A stretch of 64,000 nucleotides of DNA from Eubacterium sp. MSJ-33. GTDB taxonomy: Bacteria > Bacillota > Clostridia > Lachnospirales > Lachnospiraceae. Below the pieces are notes generated by a model. That model had not been told where the DNA came from and did no database searches. It saw only the letters and a program-made list of their open reading frames with translations. This document shows, in pieces, positions 42,864-51,737 of this stretch. The position numbers and the translations under genes are program-made. Location: contig NZ_CP076562.1 of NCBI RefSeq assembly GCF_022174665.1, positions 2,186,525-2,250,524 on the forward strand, read 5' to 3'. Each line of letters opens with the position of its first letter. Position 1 is the stretch's first letter.

Positions 42864-44008
42864 AAAAGATGTCACTGCAGTGGAGACTGACCTGTATAAT
42901 TACCGTATATATCGCGGTTATATGTGGCTGTCTGACTATGCTTGTCTATAAGAACGGTGTGTATTATATTGACTCTCTGAAGGAGACTGTTGATGCCAGG
43001 GGAGATGAGAATGCGGATGATACGGATGAAATATATATCAGTATTCCGGAAGATAATTGGGATGAGTTTGCGAACGATTTTTCTGTTCAGGTATATAATA
43101 ACAAGGCCGACTATAGGAAAAACAGTCTGATAATCTCGGCGGTGCTGGCGCTGCTTGGCGGGGTGGCGACTTATTTTATAAGCGGACATGCACTCCGGCC
43201 GATTCATGAGTTCTCGGATAAAATCGAAGAGGTGCAGGCGCAGAATCTGGCTGATTCAAAACTCGAAGAAAACAAGGTGAAAGAACTGAACCAGCTGAGC
43301 GTCTCCTACAACAAGATGCTCGGACGTCTCTCGGATGCATTTGAGATACAGAGGCAATTTACCGCGAATGCAGCACACGAGCTGAGAACCCCGTTAGCTT
43401 TAATGCAGGTGCAGCTTGATTCCTATAATTCCGGGCAGCACCCGGGCAGCGATGCCGAAACCGTACAGACGATTAAGATGGTTACGGAACAAAACGACAG
43501 ACTCAGCAAGATGGTGAAGACGCTTCTCGACATGAGTGAGCTTCAGACCGTTGGCCGGGATGAGACAATTATGGTCGACGCTCTTGTGGATGAGGTATTG
43601 GCAGACTTAGAACCGCTTGCCAGGGAGAAGAATGTAGAACTGACCGGGAACTGTGAGGATATAACGATAGTCGGAAGCGATATTCTCATCTACAGGCTGG
43701 TATATAATCTTGTTGAGAATGCAATCAAATATAATCATCCGGGCGGACAGGTCACAGTAAGGGCATCCCGGAAGGAAAAGCATGTTTGCCTGTCGGTAGC
43801 CGATTCGGGGAACGGAATCCCGGAGGAACTTCGGGAGCGTGTCTTTGAGCCATTCTTTCGTGTGGATAAATCCAGAAGCCGCGCACTTGGCGGCGTCGGA
43901 CTCGGACTTGCACTCGTTCATGAAATCGTGAGAGTGCATGACGGAAGCATTACTGTCCGATCAAACCCGTCAGGAGGAACGGTTTTTGAGGTGATGTTTA
44001 CGCAGTGA
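42860..44008 (+). CDS. sensor histidine kinase (EnvZ/PhoR type)
   Basis: 382 aa. Helix 1 at about 9-31, a short outside loop of about 65 residues, helix 2 near 93-112, then HAMP, HisKA with phospho-accepting His in AAHELRTPLAL, and HATPase with N-box LVENAIKY, DSGNGIP and GGVGLGLALVHEI. Overlaps the regulator by 4 bp. The small ectodomain is acidic (DARGDENADDTDE), which could bind cations. Confidence 0.93.
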   Translation: MKKMSLQWRLTCIITVYIAVICGCLTMLVYKNGVYYIDSLKETVDARGDENADDTDEIYISIPEDNWDEFANDFSVQVYNNKADYRKNSLIISAVLALLGGVATYFISGHALRPIHEFSDKIEEVQAQNLADSKLEENKVKELNQLSVSYNKMLGRLSDAFEIQRQFTANAAHELRTPLALMQVQLDSYNSGQHPGSDAETVQTIKMVTEQNDRLSKMVKTLLDMSELQTVGRDETIMVDALVDEVLADLEPLAREKNVELTGNCEDITIVGSDILIYRLVYNLVENAIKYNHPGGQVTVRASRKEKHVCLSVADSGNGIPEELRERVFEPFFRVDKSRSRALGGVGLGLALVHEIVRVHDGSITVRSNPSGGTVFEVMFTQ

Positions 44009-44046
44009 TTTTCGGTTATGGGAAGCGTTTCTTTCGGATTTCTCTG

Positions 44047-44075
44047 TTGACATACACCGCTATATTTGATAAAAT
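44047..44075 (+). promoter_or_regulatory. strong sigma-A promoter
   Basis: TTGACA, 17-bp spacer, TAAAAT. It precedes the manganese riboswitch. Confidence 0.8.
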
Positions 44076-44084
44076 TTATCAAGT

Positions 44085-44260
44085 AATTGAACAGTCCATG
44101 AGGGAGTAGTTAGCGCGAAAGTGTGGTTTGTCAACATTCTGATTATAAGTTGAGAGTATAATCTGGCAAATCTTAAATAATGAGACTCATGTATATTGAT
44201 CAACCGTCTGTGCAATAATCTACACAGGCAGCTGATTGATATACATGAGTCTTTTTTTAA
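44085..44260 (+). ncRNA. yybP-ykoY manganese riboswitch with terminator
   Basis: Conserved parts in order: AGGGAGTAG (44101, L1 box), GTCAACATTCTGA (44129, L3 region), a perfect 7-bp stem GATTATA/TATAATC, then CTGGCAAATC. A long hairpin (arms 44183-44214 and 44221-44252) with a T run to 44258 is the expression platform. In this family Mn2+ binding turns expression on. The two genes behind it belong to cation/Mn exporter families often controlled this way. The 318-bp space 44009-44326 is otherwise empty. Confidence 0.85.
44183..44258 (+). terminator. riboswitch terminator hairpin
   Basis: 32-nt arms starting AGACTCATGTATAT and ending ATATACATGAGTCT, with a 6-nt loop and seven T after it. Likely formed only without bound metal. 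Confidence 0.8.
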
Positions 44261-44326
44261 ACTATCCATACTTACGATAGCAGGATTTCGGCTGACGGAA
44301 GCTTTGAACGAGAAAAGGAGGAAACC

Positions 44327-45328
44327 ATGGAAAAAATCATTAACAATGCCCCATTTGCCCTTGTGCTTGTATTCCTTGTGATAGGCTTTGTACTGCTTAT
44401 CAAGGGCGCGGACTTCTTTGTGGAGGGAAGTTCCAGCGTGGCGAAGCGGCTGCATGTGCCGTCGATCATTATCGGACTTACCATCGTTGCGATGGGGACA
44501 TCCCTTCCGGAAACCGCAGTCAGTGTGTCTGCTTCCCTTGCAGGCAACAATGAGCTTGCAGTCAGCAATGTTGTCGGTTCCAATATCTTTAATCTGATGG
44601 TCGTCATTGGCGTGTGTGCGATATTGGCAACGGTCAATGTCGCAAGGGAAACAATCAGGAGAGATATCCCGTTATCCCTTATATGTGCCGGACTTCTGAT
44701 GCTTCTCGGAATTGTCGGACTTGGTGATAAGACCGGTATGACGCTTGGACATCTGGATGGTGTGATATTCATAGTGCTTTTTGCATGTTATATTATCTAC
44801 ATGATCCGGACTGCGATGAAGGCAAGTAAAGAAGGTAAGAAGGTCGAGATCGAAGGTGGATCGGACGAGGAGATCAAGCTTGTTTCTGTTCCCGTGAGTA
44901 TACTGTTTATCATTGGCGGCGCAATCGCGATTGCTGTTGGTGGAGATGTGACGGTTGATGCCGCATCCAGAATCGCAAGCGATCTCGGTATGAGCCAGAC
45001 ACTGATCGGGCTTACGATCGTTTCAATCGGAACATCGCTTCCGGAGCTCGTTACATCCATCGTAGCAGCCAGAAAGAATGAAGTGGATATGGCACTTGGA
45101 AATGCAATCGGATCCAATATATTTAATATATTGATGGTGCTCGGTATTGCATCGGCGATCAGTCCGATCAGCATTATTACAGAAAATATCATTGACCTGT
45201 GCGTACTGATCGTATTTACCATATGTGCATGGATTTTTGCAGGAACGAAGAAGAAAATCGGAAGAGCGGAAGGACTGTGCATGGTTGCGCTTTACGCGGC
45301 ATATGCGGTTTACATCATAGTAAGATAA
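44327..45328 (+). CDS. calcium/sodium antiporter family (CaCA, YrbG-like)
   Basis: 333 aa with about ten helices in two inverted halves. Each half has the CaCA alpha-repeat: TIVAMGTSLPETAVS ... GSNIFNL and TIVSIGTSLPELVTS ... GSNIFNI. An acidic loop links the halves. Exports Ca2+ or, given the Mn2+ riboswitch upstream, probably Mn2+. Ribosome binding site AAGGAGG. First gene of a two-gene exporter operon. Confidence 0.92.
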   Translation: MEKIINNAPFALVLVFLVIGFVLLIKGADFFVEGSSSVAKRLHVPSIIIGLTIVAMGTSLPETAVSVSASLAGNNELAVSNVVGSNIFNLMVVIGVCAILATVNVARETIRRDIPLSLICAGLLMLLGIVGLGDKTGMTLGHLDGVIFIVLFACYIIYMIRTAMKASKEGKKVEIEGGSDEEIKLVSVPVSILFIIGGAIAIAVGGDVTVDAASRIASDLGMSQTLIGLTIVSIGTSLPELVTSIVAARKNEVDMALGNAIGSNIFNILMVLGIASAISPISIITENIIDLCVLIVFTICAWIFAGTKKKIGRAEGLCMVALYAAYAVYIIVR

Positions 45329-45344
45329 AGGGGCGCTTGGACAA

Positions 45345-46034
45345 ATGATATTATTCTTCAAAGTGTTTTTCACGGAGTTTATAGCAGAGATGGGCGATAA
45401 AACCCAGCTTATGCTGATCGCGCTTACTTCGAAATACAAATTAAGGGACATTATACTCGGTACCGGTGTTGCGATTCTTGTGCTGAACGGACTTGCGGTT
45501 CTGGCAGGCGGACTTGTCAGCGAGTTTGTGCCGGAATGGGTGATCAAGATGATCGCAGCACTCGCATTCCTTTATTTCGCCGCATCGACGATTGCCGGTG
45601 ACGATGAAGAAGAGGAGGAAGGCGGTAAGACGAAGATCAAGTTTGCACCGCTTGCGGTATTTTGTACATTTTTTGTAGCAGAGCTTGGTGATAAGACACA
45701 GCTTACCGCGATCACATTTGGTGCAAATGAAGGTATGCGTGCGGCACTGGTTGTATGGATTGGCTGCTCGCTCGGACTGTTCGCTGCGGATATGCTTGGT
45801 ATGCTGATCGGATATCTGCTGAAGAGCAAGACGCCGGACGGGCTGCTTAGCATGTTTGCATTTGCAATCTTCGCCATCTTCGGTGTATACACATTGTATC
45901 AGGGGCTGAAGCTTGTTTGCGCAAGCGTCTGTCCGATTCCGGTGATTCCGGTGCTTGTAGTTGTGACGATTGCCTTTGCAGGCTTGTGCGCATTCCTCTT
46001 TATAAGAAGAGAGAAAAAGAAGAAAACGGCATAA
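45345..46034 (+). CDS. TMEM165/GDT1 family manganese exporter (UPF0016)
   Basis: 229 aa with six or seven helices and the two family signatures EMGDKTQLMLIAL (about 15-27) and ELGDKTQLTAITF (about 113-125) that form the metal site. An acidic loop EEEEGG lies between. Bacterial members export Mn2+ and sit behind yybP-ykoY riboswitches, as here. Follows the CaCA gene by 16 bp. Confidence 0.93.
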   Translation: MILFFKVFFTEFIAEMGDKTQLMLIALTSKYKLRDIILGTGVAILVLNGLAVLAGGLVSEFVPEWVIKMIAALAFLYFAASTIAGDDEEEEEGGKTKIKFAPLAVFCTFFVAELGDKTQLTAITFGANEGMRAALVVWIGCSLGLFAADMLGMLIGYLLKSKTPDGLLSMFAFAIFAIFGVYTLYQGLKLVCASVCPIPVIPVLVVVTIAFAGLCAFLFIRREKKKKTA

Positions 46035-46042
46035 GATGATAT

Positions 46043-46093
46043 TCCCACTGGTGCATTTGTTAGGATTGTAAAGTGCGTCAGTGGGATTTTTTT
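46043..46093 (+). terminator. rho-independent terminator
   Basis: TCCCACTG/CAGTGGGA stem, extended by TGCA/TGCG, followed by seven T. Ends the exporter operon. Confidence 0.8.
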
Positions 46094-46159
46094 ATTGAAT
46101 TCGGATAAAATATATAGTAAGATAATAAGCAAGATAATAAGCAAGATGGAGTTGGTTAA

Positions 46160-47152
46160 ATGCAAAATTATATACCACCATATACAATATCAAATAAAAT
46201 GTTGGAGCTTGTTTCAGAGATATCTGAGAAAATAGGAAAGATCAATAGTCACAGGGAATTGGAATCCAGACCGCATTTGCGAAGAAATAACAGAATCCAA
46301 TCGATACATTCTTCGTTGAAGATAGAAGCGAATTCCTTGTCCTTGTCAGAAGTCCGGGATGTTATAAATGGTCATCTGGTTCTTGGCGACCAGAAGGAAA
46401 TTCAGGAAGTAAAAAACGCATATGAAGCATATGAGCATATCCCGGATATCAATCCGTTCAGTATAATAGATCTAAAAAAGATACATGGAATTATGACATA
46501 CCGAACAGTCAATGAATCCGGAGTTTTCAGAAAAGGCGATGAAGGCGTATTTTCCGGTGATACATGCATTTTTGTGGCACCACCTCCACAGATGGTGGAC
46601 AATTTGATGAATGACTTATTTACATGGATGAAGAAAAGTGAAGGTGTGGTTCATCCGCTTATATTGTCTGCAGTATTTCATTATGAGTTTGTATTTATTC
46701 ATCCTTTCGCAGACGGAAATGGAAGAATGGCAAGATTGTGGCATACAGCTATCCTGTATCGCTGGAGAAATGTTTTTGAGTATATTCCATTGGAGAGTCA
46801 GATAGAAAAATACCAGGCAGAATATTATGACGCAATCGCACAATGTCATGTCAATGGTAATTCAGATAATTTTATTGAATTTATGCTGGAAATGATTTGG
46901 CAGATCCTTGACGAAGTGATTGCACAGATTCGCAAATCAGACTCTGAAACATCGGAATATGTAAAACGTATGCTGGATGTGATGGAATATGATATCCCAT
47001 ATACATCAAATGCTATTATGGAAGCGCTGGGACTGCGGTCGAAAGAAACGCTTAGGAAAAACTATATCAATCCGGCAATTGAACTGGGGGTTATCAGAAT
47101 GACGTTACCGGATAAACCGAATAGTAAGAATCAAAGATATGTGAAGCAATAA
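46160..47152 (+). CDS. Fic family protein (class II)
   Basis: 330-aa probable AMP-transferase. Catalytic motif HPFADGNGRMAR at 181-192. An N-terminal inhibitory helix with SLKIEAN (52-58) should block ATP binding, the class II arrangement. A C-terminal winged-helix-like segment (about 275-325) follows. Target unknown. Such genes are often mobile; it sits just before cobD, inside the second cobalamin block. Confidence 0.9.
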   Translation: MQNYIPPYTISNKMLELVSEISEKIGKINSHRELESRPHLRRNNRIQSIHSSLKIEANSLSLSEVRDVINGHLVLGDQKEIQEVKNAYEAYEHIPDINPFSIIDLKKIHGIMTYRTVNESGVFRKGDEGVFSGDTCIFVAPPPQMVDNLMNDLFTWMKKSEGVVHPLILSAVFHYEFVFIHPFADGNGRMARLWHTAILYRWRNVFEYIPLESQIEKYQAEYYDAIAQCHVNGNSDNFIEFMLEMIWQILDEVIAQIRKSDSETSEYVKRMLDVMEYDIPYTSNAIMEALGLRSKETLRKNYINPAIELGVIRMTLPDKPNSKNQRYVKQ

Positions 47153-47182
47153 TCCGCTTTATAAAAATGCGAGGAATAAAAC

Positions 47183-48283
47183 ATGGAATATAACTATACC
47201 CACGGTGGAGATGTCTACCGAAATCCAATCGAATATGATTTTTCTGTCAACGTCAATCCGCTTGGTATGCCGCTTGCAAGTATTCAGGCGGCACATGAGG
47301 GAATTGTGCTGACCGGAAGATATCCCGATTACAAGGCTGAACAGTTGTGTCATGCGATTGCGAAAGCGAAGCAGATACCGGCAGACCGGATTATTCCGGG
47401 AAATGGCGCAGCGGAGCTTCTGTTTGCACTTGGACAGACAATTTCCGGGAAGGCACTCACGATTGCGCCGACCTTTACCGGATATGCGGAAGCTGTCGCT
47501 GCGGGCGGCGGGGAGATGAGTTATGCAGGATGCGAAGATGCGGATATGGACGGACAGGATAGGCTGCAGCTTGATTCTGAAACCGTAATTCAACGTCTGC
47601 TTGTAAAACTGGACGATTCCATCCGCCTTGTATTCCTGTGCAATCCGAACAATCCGACCGGAACATTGTTTACGAGAGATCAGATCTTACGTGTGCTTGC
47701 GAAGGCGGAAGCGCTACAGGCGTATGTCTGCGTGGATGAATGCTTCCTGCCATTTTTGGAAGAGGAAGATTTGTATAGCATGCTGCCGTATCTGGCAGAG
47801 CATCCGCGGTTGTTAGTGCTCCGGGCATTTACGAAGATTTATTGTATGGCGGGACTCCGGCTTGGGTATCTGGCTTGTGGGGATGCAGATCTGCAGTCGA
47901 AGATCCGTGCGAAGATTCAGCCGTGGAACACGTCGATTCCGGCACAGATGGCAGGTATCGCGGCATTATCGGATACGGAATATCTGGCGAAGACACGTGA
48001 GAATCTGCAGGCGGAACGTGCATATCTCGTACCGCGTCTGCGCGAGCTGGTGACAGAAGTGTATGATGGATATGGGAATTTTCTGTTATTCCGCGATGAG
48101 CCGGACCTGAAAGAACGGATGCTTGACGTGGGGGTTCTGATTCGTGCATGTGATGATTTTGAAGAACTTGATGATACATATTTCCGTATCGGAATCCGTT
48201 CCCACAGTGAGAATCAGGAATTCATTCGCAGGTTGGTTCGTGTGAAAAATGAGGTAAAACAAATTAAAAATCATATAAAGTAG
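47183..48283 (+). CDS. cobD: threonine-phosphate decarboxylase CobD
   Basis: PLP enzyme of aminotransferase fold I that makes (R)-1-aminopropan-2-ol phosphate for CbiB. The opening THGGDVYRNPIEYDFSVNVNPLG separates CobD from HisC; CNPNNPTGTLF and the PLP Lys in RAFTKIYCMAGLRLGY (about 218) are present. Length 366 aa is typical. The genomic link with cbiP and cobO downstream supports CobD over histidinol-phosphate aminotransferase. Confidence 0.9.
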   Translation: MEYNYTHGGDVYRNPIEYDFSVNVNPLGMPLASIQAAHEGIVLTGRYPDYKAEQLCHAIAKAKQIPADRIIPGNGAAELLFALGQTISGKALTIAPTFTGYAEAVAAGGGEMSYAGCEDADMDGQDRLQLDSETVIQRLLVKLDDSIRLVFLCNPNNPTGTLFTRDQILRVLAKAEALQAYVCVDECFLPFLEEEDLYSMLPYLAEHPRLLVLRAFTKIYCMAGLRLGYLACGDADLQSKIRAKIQPWNTSIPAQMAGIAALSDTEYLAKTRENLQAERAYLVPRLRELVTEVYDGYGNFLLFRDEPDLKERMLDVGVLIRACDDFEELDDTYFRIGIRSHSENQEFIRRLVRVKNEVKQIKNHIK

Positions 48284-48305
48284 TGGAAAATGTGCTTTGA
48301 GAACC

Positions 48306-48344
48306 AAAAAAATCACTGTTTTTTTGAAAAACAGTGATTTTTTT
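48306..48344. terminator. bidirectional terminator
   Basis: AAAAAAATCACTGTTTTT paired with AAAAACAGTGATTTTTTT, loop TTG. Perfect 18-bp stem including the A/T flanks. It separates cobD from the second Fic gene. Confidence 0.9.
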
Positions 48345-48392
48345 GACTCTGAGTGGTATTATATTACTATAAATGAAAAGGGGTGTGAATAT

Positions 48393-49472
48393 ATGGAACC
48401 ATATAAAGCAAAAAGTATGCCTTTGGACTATAAAATAGATAAAGATATGTTAAAACTGATTTCAGAGGCAAATGTAAAATATGGGGAATACAAATCATTG
48501 TTAAACACGTTGGAATTTGATGCCAGCTTTTTTTTGGATTCTGTTATATTAAATGAAAGTTATAAATCGACACAGATTGAGGGAACGCAGATATCTCAGG
48601 ATGAAATGTTTTATTTGAAATATATGGAGAAAACAGATGATAATCAGGAAATACAAAATCTCAAGAAAACAATCGAATATGCACAGGCGTATTTGAGTAC
48701 AAAAAAGCAAATAAATTATGAGCTTGTAAATGAAATGCATAAAATTATATTAGATAGTGTAAGGGGATCACAAAGAACGCCCGGAAAAATCCGAACGACA
48801 CAGAATTGGATCGGAGCAAGAGGATGTACGATTGAGGGAGCGACATTTATTCCGCCGGTTCCGGAAGAAGTTTATGGATTGCTTCTAAATCTATACGAAT
48901 ACATGAATGATGCGTTTACAGATCCTTTGTTGGTAAATGTGGCGTTATCCCATATGCAGTTTGAGACGATTCATGCATATAAGGATGGAAATGGACGGCT
49001 TGGCAGAGCGTTGATTCCGGTACAAATGGCAATGACGGATGAAAGTACTCCGATTTTGTACATGTCAGAGATTCTCGAATTATATAAGCCATCTTATCAG
49101 AGATATCTTATGGAATGCAGAAGAGGTAATGTGGCAGGATATATTAAATTCTTTTTACAATGTGTAATTGACCAGTGTAATTCATATATCAATAAACTGG
49201 AAAGAATTAAGGTGATTTATAAAGAAGATATGGAGACAATTAAGCAGATAAAAGGAAATTCGATATATAGAATTATGCCTGTGCTTATGAAGCAGATAGT
49301 TTTTAATAAAAAAGAAATACAGGATCTGTCCGGGGTATCTGTGAATGTTGTGTCAAGGGTAATAAATCAGTTAGTAGACTTACATGTGATTGTACCAGAT
49401 TCCACGGTTTCGAAAAAAGGATATCGATATCAAAGAATATATGAAGTGTTCGTTGGAACAAATGAGTTTTAA
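48393..49472 (+). CDS. Fic family protein with C-terminal HTH
   Basis: 359-aa Fic protein. Active site HAYKDGNGRLGR; inhibitory helix STQIEGTQ (about 63-70) and a target-binding flap region IPPVPEEV. C-terminal about 285-350 resembles a winged helix (IQDLSGVSVNVVSRVINQLVDL). ATG 48393 after AAGGGG; a frame from 48297 runs through the terminator and is rejected. It separates cobD from cbiP; the codon use is more AT-rich than its neighbours, suggesting insertion. Confidence 0.9.
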   Translation: MEPYKAKSMPLDYKIDKDMLKLISEANVKYGEYKSLLNTLEFDASFFLDSVILNESYKSTQIEGTQISQDEMFYLKYMEKTDDNQEIQNLKKTIEYAQAYLSTKKQINYELVNEMHKIILDSVRGSQRTPGKIRTTQNWIGARGCTIEGATFIPPVPEEVYGLLLNLYEYMNDAFTDPLLVNVALSHMQFETIHAYKDGNGRLGRALIPVQMAMTDESTPILYMSEILELYKPSYQRYLMECRRGNVAGYIKFFLQCVIDQCNSYINKLERIKVIYKEDMETIKQIKGNSIYRIMPVLMKQIVFNKKEIQDLSGVSVNVVSRVINQLVDLHVIVPDSTVSKKGYRYQRIYEVFVGTNEF

Positions 49473-49490
49473 ATGACAAGGAGACACAAA

Positions 49491-51062
49491 ATGGCAAAAT
49501 CAATTATGATCCAGGGCACGATGTCCAATGCCGGTAAATCCCTTATCGCGGCAGGACTTTGCCGTATATTTAAACAGGATGGTTACAAGGTTGCCCCATT
49601 CAAATCCCAGAACATGGCATTAAACTCTTATGTGACAAATGAGGGGCTGGAGATGGGACGTGCGCAGGTTGTACAGGCGATGGCGGCAGGCGTGGAACCG
49701 TCTGTGCGGATGAACCCGATCCTGCTTAAGCCGACGACCGATATGGGCTCACAGGTGATCGTGCAGGGACAGGTTGTTGGAAATATGCGTGCGATGGATT
49801 ATTTTGCAAAGAAAAAAGAATATATTCCGGTAATCAGGGAAAGCTATGAGCAGCTTGCGGCAGATCACGATATCATTGTGATTGAAGGTGCGGGAAGTCC
49901 GGCGGAGATCAATCTGAAACAGGATGATATCGTGAATATGGGAATGGCAAGGATTGCAGATGCACCTGTGCTTTTGGTTGCTGACATCGATCGGGGGGGT
50001 GTATTTGCACAGTTAATCGGGACAGTGATGCTCTTGGAGCCCGAAGAACAGGCACGGATCAAGGGATTGATCGTAAACAAATTCCGGGGTGATAAGAAGA
50101 TATTGGATCCGGGTATTACGATGTTGGAAGAACGTGCAGGAAAGCCGGTACTCGGTGTGGTGCCATATGCAGATGTCGACATCGAGGATGAAGATTCTCT
50201 TGCATCGAGCCTCGCGGAGACGCATGTACAGGCAGAAATCGATGTAGCTGTGATCCGGTTTCCACGTATTTCGAATTTTACAGATATGCAGGCACTCAGC
50301 ATGGAACGGGATGTGTCGGTGCGTTATGTGACAAAGCCGTCAGAACTTGGAGAACCCGATGCAATTTTACTTCCGGGTACCAAGAACACGATTCAGGATC
50401 TTCTGTGGCTGCGGGAGAGTGGACTCGAAGCGAAGATTACGCGATTAGCAAAAAAGGGTACGATCGTGTTTGGTATCTGCGGAGGATATCAAATGCTTGG
50501 TGGGCTGCTGATGGATCCGTTTCAGACGGAGAGTGCACTTGGAAGTGTGCGGGGCATGGGATTGCTTCCGGTTACAACGGTGTTCGAAGAAGAAAAAAAG
50601 CTGGAGAACCGCATATACCGGATAGGAATGCTGGAAGGAGATTTTGCATCACTTAGCGGGAAAAAAGTTGTTGGGTATGAGATACACATGGGGCGGACGG
50701 AAGCTGCCGGCAGCGATGCTTCATCACAACAATTTGATACGAAAACGTTTGGCGATAATTCTGTATGCACAAGGAAAGCTATAAATAAAATTTCCCCTTT
50801 TGTTCAGGATTCAACAGGAAATCTGCTTGGTTGCACGGCAGGAACTGTAGCAGGCAGTTATATTCATGGAATCTTCGATGAGGTGGATTTTCGGGAAGCT
50901 TTTATCAATCTGCTGTATGCGCGGAAAGGGAAAATACGGGGAGAAAGTGAGAATTTGACGTTGCAGGAATACCGGGAACAGCAGTTTGACAAGCTGGCAC
51001 AGATTCTGCGGGAAAGCCTGGATATGGAGAAAATCTACGAAATTCTGGGACTTTGTAAATGA
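49491..51062 (+). CDS. cbiP: cobyric acid synthase CbiP
   Basis: Amidates four side chains of adenosylcobyrinic a,c-diamide using glutamine. N-terminal MIQGTMSNAGKS (P-loop-like), PFKSQNMALNS, ADIDRGGVFA; C-terminal amidotransferase with catalytic Cys in FGICGGYQMLGG and final YIHGIFD. 523 aa is slightly long because of a Ser/Asp-rich insert of about 35 residues after MGRTEA (about 405-440). ATG 49491 follows AAGGAG. Confidence 0.94.
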   Translation: MAKSIMIQGTMSNAGKSLIAAGLCRIFKQDGYKVAPFKSQNMALNSYVTNEGLEMGRAQVVQAMAAGVEPSVRMNPILLKPTTDMGSQVIVQGQVVGNMRAMDYFAKKKEYIPVIRESYEQLAADHDIIVIEGAGSPAEINLKQDDIVNMGMARIADAPVLLVADIDRGGVFAQLIGTVMLLEPEEQARIKGLIVNKFRGDKKILDPGITMLEERAGKPVLGVVPYADVDIEDEDSLASSLAETHVQAEIDVAVIRFPRISNFTDMQALSMERDVSVRYVTKPSELGEPDAILLPGTKNTIQDLLWLRESGLEAKITRLAKKGTIVFGICGGYQMLGGLLMDPFQTESALGSVRGMGLLPVTTVFEEEKKLENRIYRIGMLEGDFASLSGKKVVGYEIHMGRTEAAGSDASSQQFDTKTFGDNSVCTRKAINKISPFVQDSTGNLLGCTAGTVAGSYIHGIFDEVDFREAFINLLYARKGKIRGESENLTLQEYREQQFDKLAQILRESLDMEKIYEILGLCK

Positions 51063-51138
51063 GGATAACGCGATTTCTGTATGAACAGAAATGAACTCGA
51101 AATACAGAAAGCAGTAATAGATTATAAAGGAGACGGAA

Positions 51139-51687
51139 ATGATTCAGGTTTATCATGGAGATGGAAAAGGAAAGACAACGGCAGCCGTGGGACTTGCTGT
51201 GCGGGCTGCAGGAAATAAGATACCGGTGCTTTTTGTACAATTTTTGAAGGATGATACATCCGGGGAGATTGCAATGCTGCACAAACTTGGCATTGAGACG
51301 TTACATGCAACGGAAATGTATGGATTTGTGAGCCGGATGAGTGTGGAAGAACTTGCAAAGACGCGCACATATTTTGCTGATATGCTGGCACAGGTTGTGG
51401 CATGGGTTGAACGACATGAAAAACAGCGTATCCACACACCGGAAGAAAATGTTATCAAGGCGGTTGTGGTACTCGATGAGGTTTTACATGCTGTGAAATA
51501 TCGTCTGCTTGATGAAAAGAAATTGATGGAAGTGCTAGAGGGCAGTCATTCGCAGGTCGAATTTATTCTGACAGGGCGTAATCCGTCGGACAGGCTTCTT
51601 GCACTTGCGGATTATGTTACGGAAATGAAGAAGGAAAAGCATCCTTATGATCTGAGAATTTCTGCCAGAAAAGGGATAGAATTATAG
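51139..51687 (+). CDS. cobO: corrinoid adenosyltransferase CobO/BtuR
   Basis: Transfers the adenosyl group from ATP to cob(I)alamin or cob(I)yrinate diamide. 182 aa with P-loop GDGKGKTTAA at residues 6-15, FLKDDTSGE, VVVLDEV and LTGRNPSD motifs of the CobA/CobO type. AAAGGAG precedes ATG 51139. In the 76-bp gap upstream there is a small hairpin ATTTCTGT-ATGA-ACAGAAAT (51073-51092) without a T run. Confidence 0.93.
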   Translation: MIQVYHGDGKGKTTAAVGLAVRAAGNKIPVLFVQFLKDDTSGEIAMLHKLGIETLHATEMYGFVSRMSVEELAKTRTYFADMLAQVVAWVERHEKQRIHTPEENVIKAVVVLDEVLHAVKYRLLDEKKLMEVLEGSHSQVEFILTGRNPSDRLLALADYVTEMKKEKHPYDLRISARKGIEL

Positions 51688-51737
51688 TACCTATTGTGGT
51701 AAAATAAGCTTAATCATGGACAAAAACAGGAGTACGC

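Noticed and set aside
45023..45547. Minus-strand frames of 174 and 161 aa opposite the exporter genes
   Set aside because: They are shadows of well-supported genes; no ribosome binding site or domain.
48297..48392. Extended start of the second Fic protein
   Set aside because: The extension is the translation of a terminator hairpin; a good site precedes ATG 48393.
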